From JBBPYR01 sp038199755 (lineage in GTDB: Bacteria; Chloroflexota; Ktedonobacteria; Ktedonobacterales; Ktedonobacteraceae): 57,897 nucleotides of DNA. The position numbers were made by a program, and so were the translations under genes. The stretch lies in the NCBI GenBank assembly GCA_038199755.1, contig JBBPYR010000235.1, positions 1-57,897 on the forward strand. The letters run 5' to 3'. Positions 17,048 to 26,230 of this stretch are shown piece by piece; position 1 is the first letter of the stretch, and every line of letters starts with the position of its first letter. Below the pieces are notes generated by a model. The model searched no databases. It had not been told where the DNA came from and saw nothing but the letters and a program-made list of their open reading frames with translations.

Positions 17048-18526
17048 TTAGCTGAGAAGTCCTAGTGGCTCCTCTATTGCCTCTGCTAATGCGCTCAAGA
17101 ATTGTGCTCCCCGTGCTCCATCTGTGACGCGGTGATCACATGAGAGTGTGAGCACCATCATAGGTTGAACTTGTGCTTGCCCATCCACGGGAACAACACG
17201 CTCTGCTATACGTCCCACGGCCAGAATAGCCGCCTGAGGCGCATTGATGATGGCGTTAAAGGCATCAACGCCATACATGCCGAGATTGCTTATGGTAAAG
17301 GTGCCGTTGGTCAGGTCATCTGGGCGAATCTTGCCTGATTGGGTGCGGGTCGCGACATCTTTGCGCCGTTGTGCGATCTCCGCAATAGAGAGTGAATCCG
17401 CACTATGAATGACTGGTACTATTAGGCCATCGTCGCTTGCCACGGCGATACCGACATTGATCTGTGGATGCAGCACGATCTTCCCTGCATCCCATGATGC
17501 GTTCAAACGGGGATGATCGCGTAATATTAATGCCACCGTTTTGACGAGCAGATCGGTGTATGTCACCTTTGCCGCTTGGTCGCTTCGGTTGCGTTTCAGG
17601 AGTTGTTCGCGCCACGCGATGAGGCGTGTTACGTTTACTTCACGGGTGAGCATGAAGTGTGGCGTGCTCGTCCAACTCTGTGTCGTGCGTTCAGCCATAA
17701 TGCGCCAAACGGTATTGGGCGTGATGGGTGCGGTGGTTGGCATGGCGGTTGGCATGGATGGCGCACCGACGTTGTTGGTTGGCGTCAAGGGAGCGGAGGG
17801 CGTCATGGATGTCGCCCCTACGATGTCGGCGGCTAGGATGGCGCCGTCTGGTCCGTTGCCGCGAATTGTGTTCAGGTCTTTGCCTTGCTCTTTTGCGAGG
17901 CGACGTGCTTTGGGCGAGGCCATGAGCAGGCGTGTTGTGCCTGTGCGGAGAACGGGTGTTACCGTTTTCGCCTGGTGCTGTCCCGTTTGACCCCCTGTTT
18001 GATTCCCCTGTACATAGGCGACGACATCAGACATTTTGACACGTTGATCCTTGCCCTGCGGTGTCACCTGGCTCAGGTCCACGTTATACTCGGCGGCAAC
18101 ACGGGTTGCTAGCGAGGTTGCCTGGACGACACTCCTCCCGTTACCACCATTTCCTCTGTTGCCATTGCTGCCTACCGGTGCAAGAGCAGGTGTGCTAGGA
18201 GTGATGGGAGATGCGGGCGCGCTTGCTTGTGCAGGTGCTGTAGGTGTAGAGGGTGCCAATGCCTGCTGCTTGAGCGATTGCTCTCTTTCACGCGCATCTT
18301 GAATCAGCGCGATGACCTGTCCTACGGGCACATCATCGCCCTCGGCGGCTGTCGTGGTCAGCAGTCCTGTGGCAGTAGCCTCTAGCTCAACTGTCGCCTT
18401 ATCGGTCTCAATCTCTACTATTGGCTCTCCCTTGTTCACTTGTGTACCTGCAAGCTTGAGCCAGCGCACGATTTTTCCACTTTCCTGCGCCATGCCCAGT
18501 GCTGGTAAAAGTATCTCTTTTGCCAT
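17048..18526 (-). CDS. Dihydrolipoamide acyltransferase (E2) of a 2-oxoacid/acetoin dehydrogenase complex
   Basis: 492 aa. An N-terminal lipoyl domain has the lipoylated lysine in ETDKATVE (Lys43). An Ala/Pro/Thr linker follows, then two apparent peripheral-subunit-binding domains (about 136-173, TRVAAEYNVDLSQVTPQG, and about 202-238, ASPKARRLAKEQGKDLN). The catalytic acyltransferase domain (268-492) contains DHRVTDG with His465 and Asp469. It receives the acyl group from the E1 encoded upstream and passes it to CoA. Most bacterial E2s of this type carry one subunit-binding domain. The second linker includes residues encoded by an intergenic-type repeat. No E3 gene is in the cluster. Confidence 0.9.
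   Translation of the reverse strand: MAKEILLPALGMAQESGKIVRWLKLAGTQVNKGEPIVEIETDKATVELEATATGLLTTTAAEGDDVPVGQVIALIQDAREREQSLKQQALAPSTPTAPAQASAPASPITPSTPALAPVGSNGNRGNGGNGRSVVQATSLATRVAAEYNVDLSQVTPQGKDQRVKMSDVVAYVQGNQTGGQTGQHQAKTVTPVLRTGTTRLLMASPKARRLAKEQGKDLNTIRGNGPDGAILAADIVGATSMTPSAPLTPTNNVGAPSMPTAMPTTAPITPNTVWRIMAERTTQSWTSTPHFMLTREVNVTRLIAWREQLLKRNRSDQAAKVTYTDLLVKTVALILRDHPRLNASWDAGKIVLHPQINVGIAVASDDGLIVPVIHSADSLSIAEIAQRRKDVATRTQSGKIRPDDLTNGTFTISNLGMYGVDAFNAIINAPQAAILAVGRIAERVVPVDGQAQVQPMMVLTLSCDHRVTDGARGAQFLSALAEAIEEPLGLLS
17797..17822. repeat. GTAGGGGC-head palindromic repeat inside the E2 linker
   Basis: On the minus strand GTAGGGGCGACATCCATGA then CGCCCT forms a hairpin (GGGCG/CGCCC, CAT/ATG around CC). 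It is read in frame as VGATSMTPS just after the second subunit-binding domain. It shares its head with the intergenic repeats of this window. Confidence 0.5.
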
Positions 18527-18540
18527 GATAGGTTATTCCT

Positions 18541-19899
18541 TTAGGGATGACGGGTAGCTATGTAGCCCTCGGTCGTGGTCGCGCCCGAAACTGCTTGATA
18601 TCCGTTCGACGAGGCATTGAGATGCGATTGTGTCTCACGGATGCTTGGCAGAGGACCCACCGCTGTGTAATAATGCGATCCCGCGATCAGCAGTTGTTCC
18701 GCTGGGAAGCGTGTGATGACCTCACAGCCAGTTTTGGTCACGACCAACTGCTCCTCAATGCGGGCTGCGGTCCAGCCATCGGTGGCGGGCCAGAAGGTTT
18801 CGAGCGCGAAAACCATGCCCTCTTGAATAACCTCTGGATGGTCGAGCGAGACGAGGCGGCTAAAGATGGGTTTTTCCCAGATGGAAAGACCAACGCCATG
18901 CCCATATTGCAGGGCGAAGGCGGCCTCTTCGTTGGGGAAACCAAACTCCTCCGCTTTGGGCCAGAGCTTGACGACATCTGCCGTGGTCACACCGGGCTTA
19001 ATGGCGTTGATGGCAATATCGAGAAGATAGCGACATTTCTTATAGGCATCTACCAGGGCTTGTGATGCGCTACCAATGGCGAAGGTGCGATAGTAGCAGG
19101 TACGATAGCCGTTGAAGCTGTGCAGGATATCAAAATAGGCAGGGTCGCCAGGGCGCAGGGCGCGGTCGCTAAAGACATGCGGATGGGGGCTGCAGCGTTC
19201 GCCAGAGATGGCGTTGACGCCCTCAACATGCTCTGAACCCATGTCATACAACACCTTGCTGACCAGTCCGACGCATTCGTTTTCGCGCATGCCGGGCTTC
19301 ATGGTGCGGTACAACTCATCGTAGGCGGCATCGACCATCATGCAGGCCGTGCTGAGCAGGGTGATTTCGTCTTGGCTTTTGATTAGACGTGCCTGCTGCA
19401 TCAGTTGTTGCCCATCGACGACCTTGATGCCCTCTTTTTGCAGCGCGAAGAGCACGGGAATTTCGATAGCATCAACGCCAATCGGCTCGTTGAGCAGACC
19501 GCGCAGCTCCAACTCGATGCGAATCTTGCGCGCCACATCTTCCGCACGGCCCGCCTCTGGCAGCATGGCCCCGCGCTGTGTGGAGATGCCAGCGCGTGAG
19601 CGTTCGCCCAGCCAGGGGGCATACAGTTGATGGTGGCGTGCCGCAGAGCCAAAGTCCCATAAGATTGGCTCATCGTCCTGTGGCAACAGGGTGAAGCGGG
19701 CCAGTTTATCCATGGCCCAGGTGCCGATATGGGTGGCGGTAATGTAGCGTATATTGGTCATATCAAAGCATAACAGCGCACCAAGCTCGGATTCTTTGAG
19801 CAGTTTCTTGATGCGTGTCAGGCGTTCGGTTCGTAAACGTTCGTAATTGATACGCTCTTCCCAATCCACTCCCATGATGCCGTATGTTTTGATTGCCAT
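18541..19899 (-). CDS. M24-family (creatinase/prolidase fold) protein with an altered metal site
   Basis: About 452 aa: a creatinase-type N-terminal domain (LGALLCFDMTNIRYITATH) and a pita-bread catalytic domain. The family needs five metal ligands (D, D, H, E, E). Here FDILHSFNGYRTCYYRTF keeps the first Asp but has Cys where the second Asp of the GYxxD segment is expected. HGVGL, ALETFWP and RIEEQLVV supply the His and both Glu residues. It may be a non-peptidase lyase or hydrolase as in other M24 relatives, or use a different metal arrangement. AAGGAG precedes the ATG at 19899; the frame extends to 19971 without support. It lies between E2 and E1-beta, so it likely acts in the same pathway. 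Confidence 0.8.
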   Translation of the reverse strand: MAIKTYGIMGVDWEERINYERLRTERLTRIKKLLKESELGALLCFDMTNIRYITATHIGTWAMDKLARFTLLPQDDEPILWDFGSAARHHQLYAPWLGERSRAGISTQRGAMLPEAGRAEDVARKIRIELELRGLLNEPIGVDAIEIPVLFALQKEGIKVVDGQQLMQQARLIKSQDEITLLSTACMMVDAAYDELYRTMKPGMRENECVGLVSKVLYDMGSEHVEGVNAISGERCSPHPHVFSDRALRPGDPAYFDILHSFNGYRTCYYRTFAIGSASQALVDAYKKCRYLLDIAINAIKPGVTTADVVKLWPKAEEFGFPNEEAAFALQYGHGVGLSIWEKPIFSRLVSLDHPEVIQEGMVFALETFWPATDGWTAARIEEQLVVTKTGCEVITRFPAEQLLIAGSHYYTAVGPLPSIRETQSHLNASSNGYQAVSGATTTEGYIATRHP

Positions 19900-19971
19900 A
19901 ATAATGCTCCTTCTTTGCAAACGGGCGGTGGGCGCGATTAACAAATTGCCCTGGTAATCATGGAAACCCAT

Positions 19972-20077
19972 CCGTAGGGGCCAGATTTATCGCGCCCCAT
20001 GGCGATTTATCGCCTGTGATCCGGCCAATCTCGCTCAATGAATTGAGCGTGGGACGCGATAAATCTGGTCCCTACGG
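19972..20077. repeat. Full-length GTAGGG-head palindromic repeat (106 bp) with GCAGCGCG tail
   Basis: The ends CCGTAGGGGCCAGATTTATC and its near-complement (to 20077) pair, with a few mismatches (GGGGCC against GGTCCC). Inner hairpins are GGCGAT/ATCGCC and GCTCAAT/ATTGAGC. A further hairpin of the GCAGCGCGCTTCGCTGC type (20082-20099) follows, as in the copies at 23958, 40285 and 57871. It lies between the M24 gene and E1-beta. Confidence 0.8.
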
Positions 20078-20150
20078 AGCTTGCAGCGCGCTTCGCTGCT
20101 GCCCACGCTATTACCTTATCAGTGTTCATCTCCTAATTCACGCCCCTACT

Positions 20151-21176
20151 TTATCGTGTGCCGCATAGGGTTTTGGCTAGTTCGACGACGATAGTGGGTG
20201 TGGGAACGGTCAGGTCTTCCAAGACTGGCGAGAAGGGAACGGGTACGTCCATCGCGCCCAGGCGTCTCACGGGTGCGTCTAGATAGTAGAAAGCCCCTTC
20301 CGCGATGGTGGCGGCGATCTCAGCGGTAACACCGTAGCGTTCGTAGCCCTCATCCATGACGATGGCGCGACTCGTCTTTTTCGCCGACTCAATCATGGTG
20401 GCCTTGTCGAGTGGAAAGGTTGTGCGGGGATCGATGATCTCAGCACTAATGCCAATGCTCGCGAGTTGCTCAGCGGCGGCCAGGGCGATCTGCACCATGC
20501 TGCTGGTGGCGACAATGGTAATATCCTCGCCAACACGCTTGATATCGGCGACCCCAAAAGGAATGGTGTACTCTTCGTCAGGGATCAGACCTTTGAGCTG
20601 GAACATCATCTTATCTTCGAAAAAGATGACCGGATTGTCGTCACGAATGGCGGTTTTGAGTAGCCCTTTGGCATCATAGGGTGTTGAGGGTAGCACAACC
20701 TTGAGGCCAGGGATGTGACTGACCCAGGCGTGCAGGCTCTGGCTGTGCTGTGCGGCGGTGCGGCGTGTGGCTCCCAAGGTGGTGCGAACGACCATTGGCA
20801 CTTTCAGCTTACCGCCGGACATGTAGTGTACTTTGGCCGCTTGATTGACGATCTGGTCCATTGCCAGGCCGAGGAAGTCACCAAACATGATATCAACGAC
20901 TGGTCGCATGCCGGTCATGGCCCCGCCTACGCCTAGGCCGGTAATGCCCGCTTCAGAAATGGGTGAGTCGAGGACACGAGCCGGGCCAAACTCTTCGACG
21001 AGGCCGGAAAGCACTTTGAAAGGCGTACCAGCTTCGGCCACGTCTTCACCAATGATAAAGACGGTTGGGTCGCGGCGCATCTCTTCCGCGAGTGCTTCGC
21101 GGATGGCTTGGCTCATGGTGACTTCACGCATGCCTTTCGGCACTGTTGTCTTGGTGGTTGTGCTAAGCATAGACAT
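20151..21176 (-). CDS. 2-oxoacid/acetoin dehydrogenase E1 component, beta subunit
   Basis: About 341 aa, with the transketolase pyrimidine-binding domain (REVTMSQAIREALAEEM, GEDVAEAGTPFKV, DSPISEAGITGLGVGGA) and the C-terminal domain (IDPRTTFPLD, YGVTAEIAA). It pairs with E1-alpha to form the TPP-dependent decarboxylase. The start at 21176 has GTGAGG 9 bases upstream and overlaps the E1-alpha stop by 14 bases. The longer frame to 21248 would overlap more without homology. The pair resembles acetoin (AcoAB) and pyruvate dehydrogenase subunits; the substrate is unresolved. Confidence 0.9.
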   Translation of the reverse strand: MSMLSTTTKTTVPKGMREVTMSQAIREALAEEMRRDPTVFIIGEDVAEAGTPFKVLSGLVEEFGPARVLDSPISEAGITGLGVGGAMTGMRPVVDIMFGDFLGLAMDQIVNQAAKVHYMSGGKLKVPMVVRTTLGATRRTAAQHSQSLHAWVSHIPGLKVVLPSTPYDAKGLLKTAIRDDNPVIFFEDKMMFQLKGLIPDEEYTIPFGVADIKRVGEDITIVATSSMVQIALAAAEQLASIGISAEIIDPRTTFPLDKATMIESAKKTSRAIVMDEGYERYGVTAEIAATIAEGAFYYLDAPVRRLGAMDVPVPFSPVLEDLTVPTPTIVVELAKTLCGTR

Positions 21177-22161
21177 TTGTATCAACCTCACTGCTAGCTG
21201 GGAAGGGCGCGTTGAGCGCGAAGTCACGTCCCTGCTCGACCTCGTCATGGACTGAGCTTTCTAGCTCTTCAAGGGCTTGTAGTGTGGTCAATTGCTGCTC
21301 TAAGAGCCAGTCAGACAGGATTTTGAGTGGGTCGCGCTCTGTCTTCCAGTACGTTTCTTCCTCTTTGGTGCGGTAGTAGGTGCGTTGGATGTCACCGACA
21401 TGATGCCCATGGTAGCGATAGGTGTTGCATAGCAAGAATGCGGGTCCCTCGCCGCGCCGCATGCGTTCGATGAGTTGTGTCGCGGTTTCATGAACGGCAC
21501 GCACATCTTGCCCGTCGCTTTCGGCGGTGACGATGCCAAAGGCCTGTGCGCGAGCCGTGATGCTGCCTGCGGTGGTCTCGCTGTAGTGTGTGTACTCGGT
21601 ATACATGTTATTTTCGCACACATAGAGAACCGGCAATTTCCACAGTGAGGCCATATTCATCATTTCGTAAAGCAAGCCCTGGCCGAGCGCACCGTCGCCA
21701 AAGAAGCAGACCGCGACCTGATCGCTGCCGCGCATTTTGCTGGACATGGCGGCTCCGGTGGCAATGCCCGCGCTGCCGCCGACAATGGCGTTCGCTCCAA
21801 GGTTGCCAGTGTCTTGATCGGCAATATGCATGGAACCGCCCTTGCCATGACAGTACCCTGGCTCTTTTCCCAGCAGTTCGGCATACATTTTGTCGATTGA
21901 GGCACCCTTCGCCAGGCAGTGTCCATGCCCACGATGCGTGCTGGTGATATAGTCGTCGCGTCGCAGTGCTTCGCAGACCCCCACGGCGATTGCTTCTTCA
22001 CCGATGTAGAGGTGAGCAAGGCCGGGCATGCGGGCACTGGTATACAGTTCGTTCACTTGTTCCTCGAAACGGCGGATACGCAGCATTTGCCGATACATAT
22101 GCAGCCACTTTTCTGCGTCCCCCTGCGTCTGCGAGGGTGATGATGTGTTAGATTGCACCAT
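21163..22161 (-). CDS. 2-oxoacid/acetoin dehydrogenase E1 component, alpha subunit
   Basis: 332 aa. The TPP-binding GDGALGQG...ENN motif (about residues 162-192) is intact and GKGGSMHIADQDTGNLGANA is the family signature. HGHCLAKGASIDKMYAELLG is close to AcoA-type acetoin dehydrogenase subunits and to PdhA. GGAG lies about 12 bases before the ATG. It follows the dehydrogenase gene by 17 bases and overlaps E1-beta, so the four genes form one operon with the regulator upstream. Confidence 0.9.
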   Translation of the reverse strand: MVQSNTSSPSQTQGDAEKWLHMYRQMLRIRRFEEQVNELYTSARMPGLAHLYIGEEAIAVGVCEALRRDDYITSTHRGHGHCLAKGASIDKMYAELLGKEPGYCHGKGGSMHIADQDTGNLGANAIVGGSAGIATGAAMSSKMRGSDQVAVCFFGDGALGQGLLYEMMNMASLWKLPVLYVCENNMYTEYTHYSETTAGSITARAQAFGIVTAESDGQDVRAVHETATQLIERMRRGEGPAFLLCNTYRYHGHHVGDIQRTYYRTKEEETYWKTERDPLKILSDWLLEQQLTTLQALEELESSVHDEVEQGRDFALNAPFPASSEVDTNVYA

Positions 22162-22178
22162 GTGTTTGAGCTTCTCCG

Positions 22179-23060
22179 TTAATCGTCCAGACCTGCCATA
22201 CGTGCCAGCACGTGGAACATGACCGCAAAGTCTTGTTTTGCTAGCCCCATAGCACGTGCCGAGGTCAGAATTTCATTGCTGATCGCCACTGTGGGTAGCG
22301 GTACGTCAAATTCGCGTCCCAATTCCATTGCCAGCAGCAGGTCCTTTTGCATCATGTTGACATCAAACCAGGCCTCTTCTGGCATGTTAAAAATAAAGGG
22401 TGCGCGATACTTGATTGAAGGAGCGGCGAGAACGCTGTTCATCCAGATTTCATAGGCGGTTTCACGGGGAATGCCACCCTTTTCTGCCAGCAAAATACCT
22501 TCGGAGAAGGCCATGAACTGCACCGCTAAACTGAGGTTGAGGGCGATTTTCATCAATACGGCCTGGCCATGATCGCCGACATAATTTACTTTGGGGCCGA
22601 TGGCAAGCAAAATAGGTTTGAGTTGCTCCATAAGCTCTTTATTGCCACCGACCATCAGTAACAGTTGGCCCTGCTCAAGGGTGGCGACGCTGCCGGAGAC
22701 TGGGCTATCGAGCATCTGCGCTCCCTTTTCCTCAACCTTCTGGGCCAATTCGCGGCTAAAGGTTGGGCTAACGGTGCTCATGTCGATGTAGATTTTGCCC
22801 TCTTTGAGGCCAGCAAGGATGCCATGCTGTCCGCCCGTCACCTCTTGTAGGGCCTTGGTGTTTGTCACCATTGTAAATATGATGTCTGAGGCTTCGGTCA
22901 CTGCCAACGGTGTATCCGCCCACTGCATGCCTGCATCAAGGAGCCACTGTGCCTTTGAGCGGGTGCGGTTATATCCTGTGACCGTATGGCCAGCAGCGAG
23001 CAGGCGCTTCGTGATGCGCCCACCCATTGCTCCCAGACCGATGAAACCAAGTTGTGCCAT
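22179..23060 (-). CDS. NAD(P)-dependent beta-hydroxyacid dehydrogenase (HIBADH/GarR family)
   Basis: 293 aa. The Rossmann motif GFIGLGAMGGRI is at residues 5-16. The substrate-binding DSPVSGSVATLEQGQLLLMV and the catalytic-lysine helix LMKIALNLSL are present (Lys near 171). Members reduce or oxidise 3-hydroxyisobutyrate, tartronate semialdehyde or related acids. AAGGAGACA precedes the start. Its place directly after the FCD regulator and before E1-alpha suggests it feeds or drains the same 2-oxoacid pathway; valine-type or glycerate-type substrates are possible, not shown. Confidence 0.88.
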   Translation of the reverse strand: MAQLGFIGLGAMGGRITKRLLAAGHTVTGYNRTRSKAQWLLDAGMQWADTPLAVTEASDIIFTMVTNTKALQEVTGGQHGILAGLKEGKIYIDMSTVSPTFSRELAQKVEEKGAQMLDSPVSGSVATLEQGQLLLMVGGNKELMEQLKPILLAIGPKVNYVGDHGQAVLMKIALNLSLAVQFMAFSEGILLAEKGGIPRETAYEIWMNSVLAAPSIKYRAPFIFNMPEEAWFDVNMMQKDLLLAMELGREFDVPLPTVAISNEILTSARAMGLAKQDFAVMFHVLARMAGLDD

Positions 23061-23097
23061 ACAATTGTCTCCTTCCTATTGTCTCAAATCCCGATTA

Positions 23098-23790
23098 TCA
23101 GATACCTACGATGCTATCCTGACGTACCTGTGTAAGATGTGAACGCATAGCCGTTCGTGCCGCTTCTGGATCGTGATGGAGCACTGCATCTAATAAGAGT
23201 TTGTGATGCAACTGACCGCGTTCGGGGCCACCAGAGACGGTGAAGATGAGCTTGCGCTGTTCACTTAATAAGGCCACGATGGAATTGACGAGGGTGAGGA
23301 TAATGACGTTTTGGGTTGCTTTTGCCAGTATTTGATGAAAGTTGTTATCGGCGGCAATGAAGGCAGCGGCATTGTGCATATTGCTGTCCATGATCTCAAC
23401 GGCGGCGCGCAGTGCAAGAATGTCTTCCTCGCTGGCTCGTGCCGCAGCCAGAGCAGCGATCTCTGGCTCTAAGATTTCGCGTACCTCGACGAGATTCACC
23501 GTTCTATCGGTCGGCCCCAGTTTGAGTATCATGTTAAGCGAGTGTTGTACGGCCTGTGAGGTGCCATCAATGACGATGGTGCCACGTCCGGGACGCATAT
23601 CAATTAAGCCTTTCTGGGCGAGCGACTTCATGGCCTCGCGCACCGCCGTACGACTGGCCTGGAACTGTTCGCTCAATTCACGCTCAGTCGGTAAACGATC
23701 ACCATTGCGCAGTTCTCCACTCAGGATGCGCTGCTCGATCTGCGCTGCTATGCGTTCGTACACTTTGCTGGATTGAATGGGTGTATACAT
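23098..23790 (-). CDS. GntR-family transcriptional regulator, FadR/FCD subfamily
   Basis: 230 aa. The winged HTH (GDRLPTERELSEQFQASRTA, REAMKSLAQKGLIDMRPGRG) is followed by an all-helical FCD effector domain with NNFHQILAKA, LHHKLLDAV-type and RSHL histidines that usually bind a metal near an organic-acid ligand. FCD regulators sense carboxylates and repress adjacent catabolic genes. It is the first gene of the minus-strand cluster and sits back to back with the permease at 24561. I could not identify its operator. Confidence 0.9.
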   Translation of the reverse strand: MYTPIQSSKVYERIAAQIEQRILSGELRNGDRLPTERELSEQFQASRTAVREAMKSLAQKGLIDMRPGRGTIVIDGTSQAVQHSLNMILKLGPTDRTVNLVEVREILEPEIAALAAARASEEDILALRAAVEIMDSNMHNAAAFIAADNNFHQILAKATQNVIILTLVNSIVALLSEQRKLIFTVSGGPERGQLHHKLLLDAVLHHDPEAARTAMRSHLTQVRQDSIVGI

Positions 23791-24560
23791 CAGGTATCCA
23801 CTCTAGCAAGGCTACTAAAAATCGAAAATAACATGGAAACTGCTATAGAGACCAGATTTATCGCGTCCCAAAGGCGATTTATCGCACGAGGATTTCGCTC
23901 AATGAATTGAGCGGGGGCGCGATAATGCATTTTGACAATTTAATCTGGTAATCGCGTGAGCAGCAGCGAAGCGCGCTGTAGGCTCCGTAGGGGCCAGATT
24001 TATCGCGCCCGCCGCTCAATTCATTGAGCGAGATTCGCGGAATCACAGGCGATCAATCGCCCTGGGGCGCGATCAATCTGGCCCCTACGGATGGGCTTCT
24101 CTGTTTACCAGGTTAATTAGTAAATGTGCATAATCTGGCCCCTACAGCATATTTTGCGATAAATCTGGTTCCTACGGAATAGGTCATTGGTATGATGATA
24201 TGATGAAACCCCTGTGTAGGAAGTTACCATAAAGAGGAGCAATTGTCAAGACTTATATAGTTTGCACAATGAGCCACGGAATTGGGTTAGAATGTTCGGC
24301 TACTATCGAGAAATGCACATATCTTTCATGAAGATATTTTTGTTTTTGTGCATGTTGCACAAAAGTGAGCATGAGGCTTCTGCTATTTTAGCTGTATCGT
24401 TGCATGCTCATTCTTCTCTATACTGTATGCAAAGAGATTGCATGAGTAGCGCGGTGCTGGCGCCTCTACCTCTATTATCGTGAGCAATGCTGTTCCCATG
24501 ACCTTGCGATGATGCGCAGCGTCTTGACATTGTTTTAAGACACGAAAAAGGGGGTATTGC
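23791..24560. repeat. 770-bp divergent intergenic region with stacked GTAGGG-head repeats
   Basis: The region separates the GntR gene from the APC permease. A degraded copy (23845 to about 23940) is followed by a GCAGCGAAGCGCGCTG hairpin (23958-23978). A complete 106-bp copy spans 23985-24090 (outer stem with G.T mismatches, inner GGCGATC/GATCGCC and GCTCAATTCATTGAGC). Two half-copies follow at about 24130-24178. The spacer GGATGGGCTTCTCTG..TTTACCAGG also recurs near 40390-40420 and 57725-57763. Positions 24180-24560 carry no repeat; TTGACA at 24524-24529 lacks a good -10. No gene seen. Confidence 0.7.
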
Positions 24561-26132
24561 ATGGCAATCCAAGAAGCTCCACGTGACACCGGCGGAATGG
24601 TACCAACATTAGGACTTACTGGCGTCACAATCAACGCGATGGCACTTATTGCTCCTGGTGCCTTCCTCTGGACCACCTATCAACTGCAAGCTGCTCCAGC
24701 ATCTGCTTTGAATATGTGGGCAGCCGTATTTGTAGCGACTGCGATCGCACTCCTGACTGCGATTGCTTACGCGACGCTAGCAAAACGTTATCCCGAAGCT
24801 GGTGCGGGTAGCTCGTATTACTTCGCAGAAATCTCGCTCCTGCAACGCGAAGAGCATCGTCATTTTAAGTTTGCCCGTCTCTCCAAGTTTATTGTTGGTT
24901 GGGCCTCGCACCTCTACTACTGGATTTATCCCGGTGTAATGGTCGCCTTCATGGGCCTGGTTATCACGTACATCATCCAAACCTTCAATCCTGACTTCGG
25001 TGCTCCCTGGCAGGAAGTGATCGTGTGTGTCGTCTTCGCCGCGATTGTAGGTGCTATCGCCTACATTGGCGTCACTGGCGCGACCGTGGCAAATATCATC
25101 ATCAACGTCATTCAAATCATTGCTCTGGTCAGCTTCTCCGTGCTGGCAATTGTCTATCGTGCCACTCATCCAGCGGTTCATTATCTGCATCCTAGTGCGT
25201 TGAGTGTTATCACTCCTCATGACTTGAGCGGACTTATCTTCCAGTCTACGATTGCAATTCTGCTGGTGGTTGGTTTCGAGTCTGCAACGGCACTGGCTGC
25301 AGAGGCCAAGAATCCTGGACGTGATATTCCACGCGGTGTCATTCTGTCGCTGGTCATTCAGGCGGTTATCTTCTACTTCTTTGAGTACTTTGCGGCTAAC
25401 TTCTTCATCAATACAGGCTACGCAAGCAAGGCAGGTACAGGTTTTTCAGCTGCTTTCGCATCGGGTGCTCCTATTGGTGATATGGCAACCATCATTGGTA
25501 ATCAGATGTTGGGTGGTAATGGTACCTTGCTGGCTGTCACGCTTGCCGCAACCGTCGTTATCGCCTTGGTTGGTACATCGCTCTCCTGTCTAAACACTGG
25601 CGTGCGTGTGACCTATGCCATGGGTAAAGATACTGAACTACCGACCGTCTTCGGTTTCTTGCATGGCCGTTTCCGCACACCACATGTGGGCGTAATCGTG
25701 CTCACTACGCTTTCGGCGATCATCGGTGGCTATGGCGTACTTAGTATCGATAACCTAACTCAGGTGACGCTGGTCTCGAATATCGGAACGTTCCTGCTCT
25801 ATGGTATGACCTGTATCATCTGCGTGGTTGCCTTCGCGGGTGTGGTTGGCCGTGGTGTCTTCAGCACCATCCTTGCTCCCGTTCTGGGTGCGACGCTAAA
25901 CATCTTGATGCTGGTTGGTGTGCTTTACTATGCGGTAACTGCTGGTGGTAGCACGCAGGTAGACACCATCATAGCGGTTGTATTCTGCGTCGTATGGCTC
26001 GTCCTTGGCTTTGCCTATCTGTATATTCGGCAGTTGCGCACTGGCGTACCTATCCTACACACGGAAGATTATAAGGAAAAATCAAGCCTAGAGAAGGCCG
26101 AGGTGGAAGTAAACGCTGGAGGCGGTGACTAA
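24561..26132 (+). CDS. APC-family amino acid permease
   Basis: 523 aa with about twelve membrane helices. The helix 1 region reads TLGLTGVTINAMALIAPGAF (unwound GVTINAMALI-type motif), helix 6 contains GFESATALAAEA, and KNPGRDIPRGV is typical of APC transporters. The N and C termini are short and hydrophilic. GGGGG lies 7 bases before the ATG. Substrate is probably an amino acid, amine or related compound. It is divergent from the regulator and E1/E2 cluster, so it may bring in that pathway's substrate (inference). Confidence 0.87.
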   Translation: MAIQEAPRDTGGMVPTLGLTGVTINAMALIAPGAFLWTTYQLQAAPASALNMWAAVFVATAIALLTAIAYATLAKRYPEAGAGSSYYFAEISLLQREEHRHFKFARLSKFIVGWASHLYYWIYPGVMVAFMGLVITYIIQTFNPDFGAPWQEVIVCVVFAAIVGAIAYIGVTGATVANIIINVIQIIALVSFSVLAIVYRATHPAVHYLHPSALSVITPHDLSGLIFQSTIAILLVVGFESATALAAEAKNPGRDIPRGVILSLVIQAVIFYFFEYFAANFFINTGYASKAGTGFSAAFASGAPIGDMATIIGNQMLGGNGTLLAVTLAATVVIALVGTSLSCLNTGVRVTYAMGKDTELPTVFGFLHGRFRTPHVGVIVLTTLSAIIGGYGVLSIDNLTQVTLVSNIGTFLLYGMTCIICVVAFAGVVGRGVFSTILAPVLGATLNILMLVGVLYYAVTAGGSTQVDTIIAVVFCVVWLVLGFAYLYIRQLRTGVPILHTEDYKEKSSLEKAEVEVNAGGGD

Positions 26133-26230
26133 CACCATCATGCATGTACTGTCAGAATACTAGGCTGCTAGACTATCACCGAACTTCCTGACAGTGCTTG
26201 CAAGGTCAAATCGTTATCATTTAGTACAAA

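Noticed and set aside
23845..24178. CRISPR-like array in the stacked repeats
   Set aside because: Repeats are long palindromes with irregular spacing, no uniform spacers and no cas genes.
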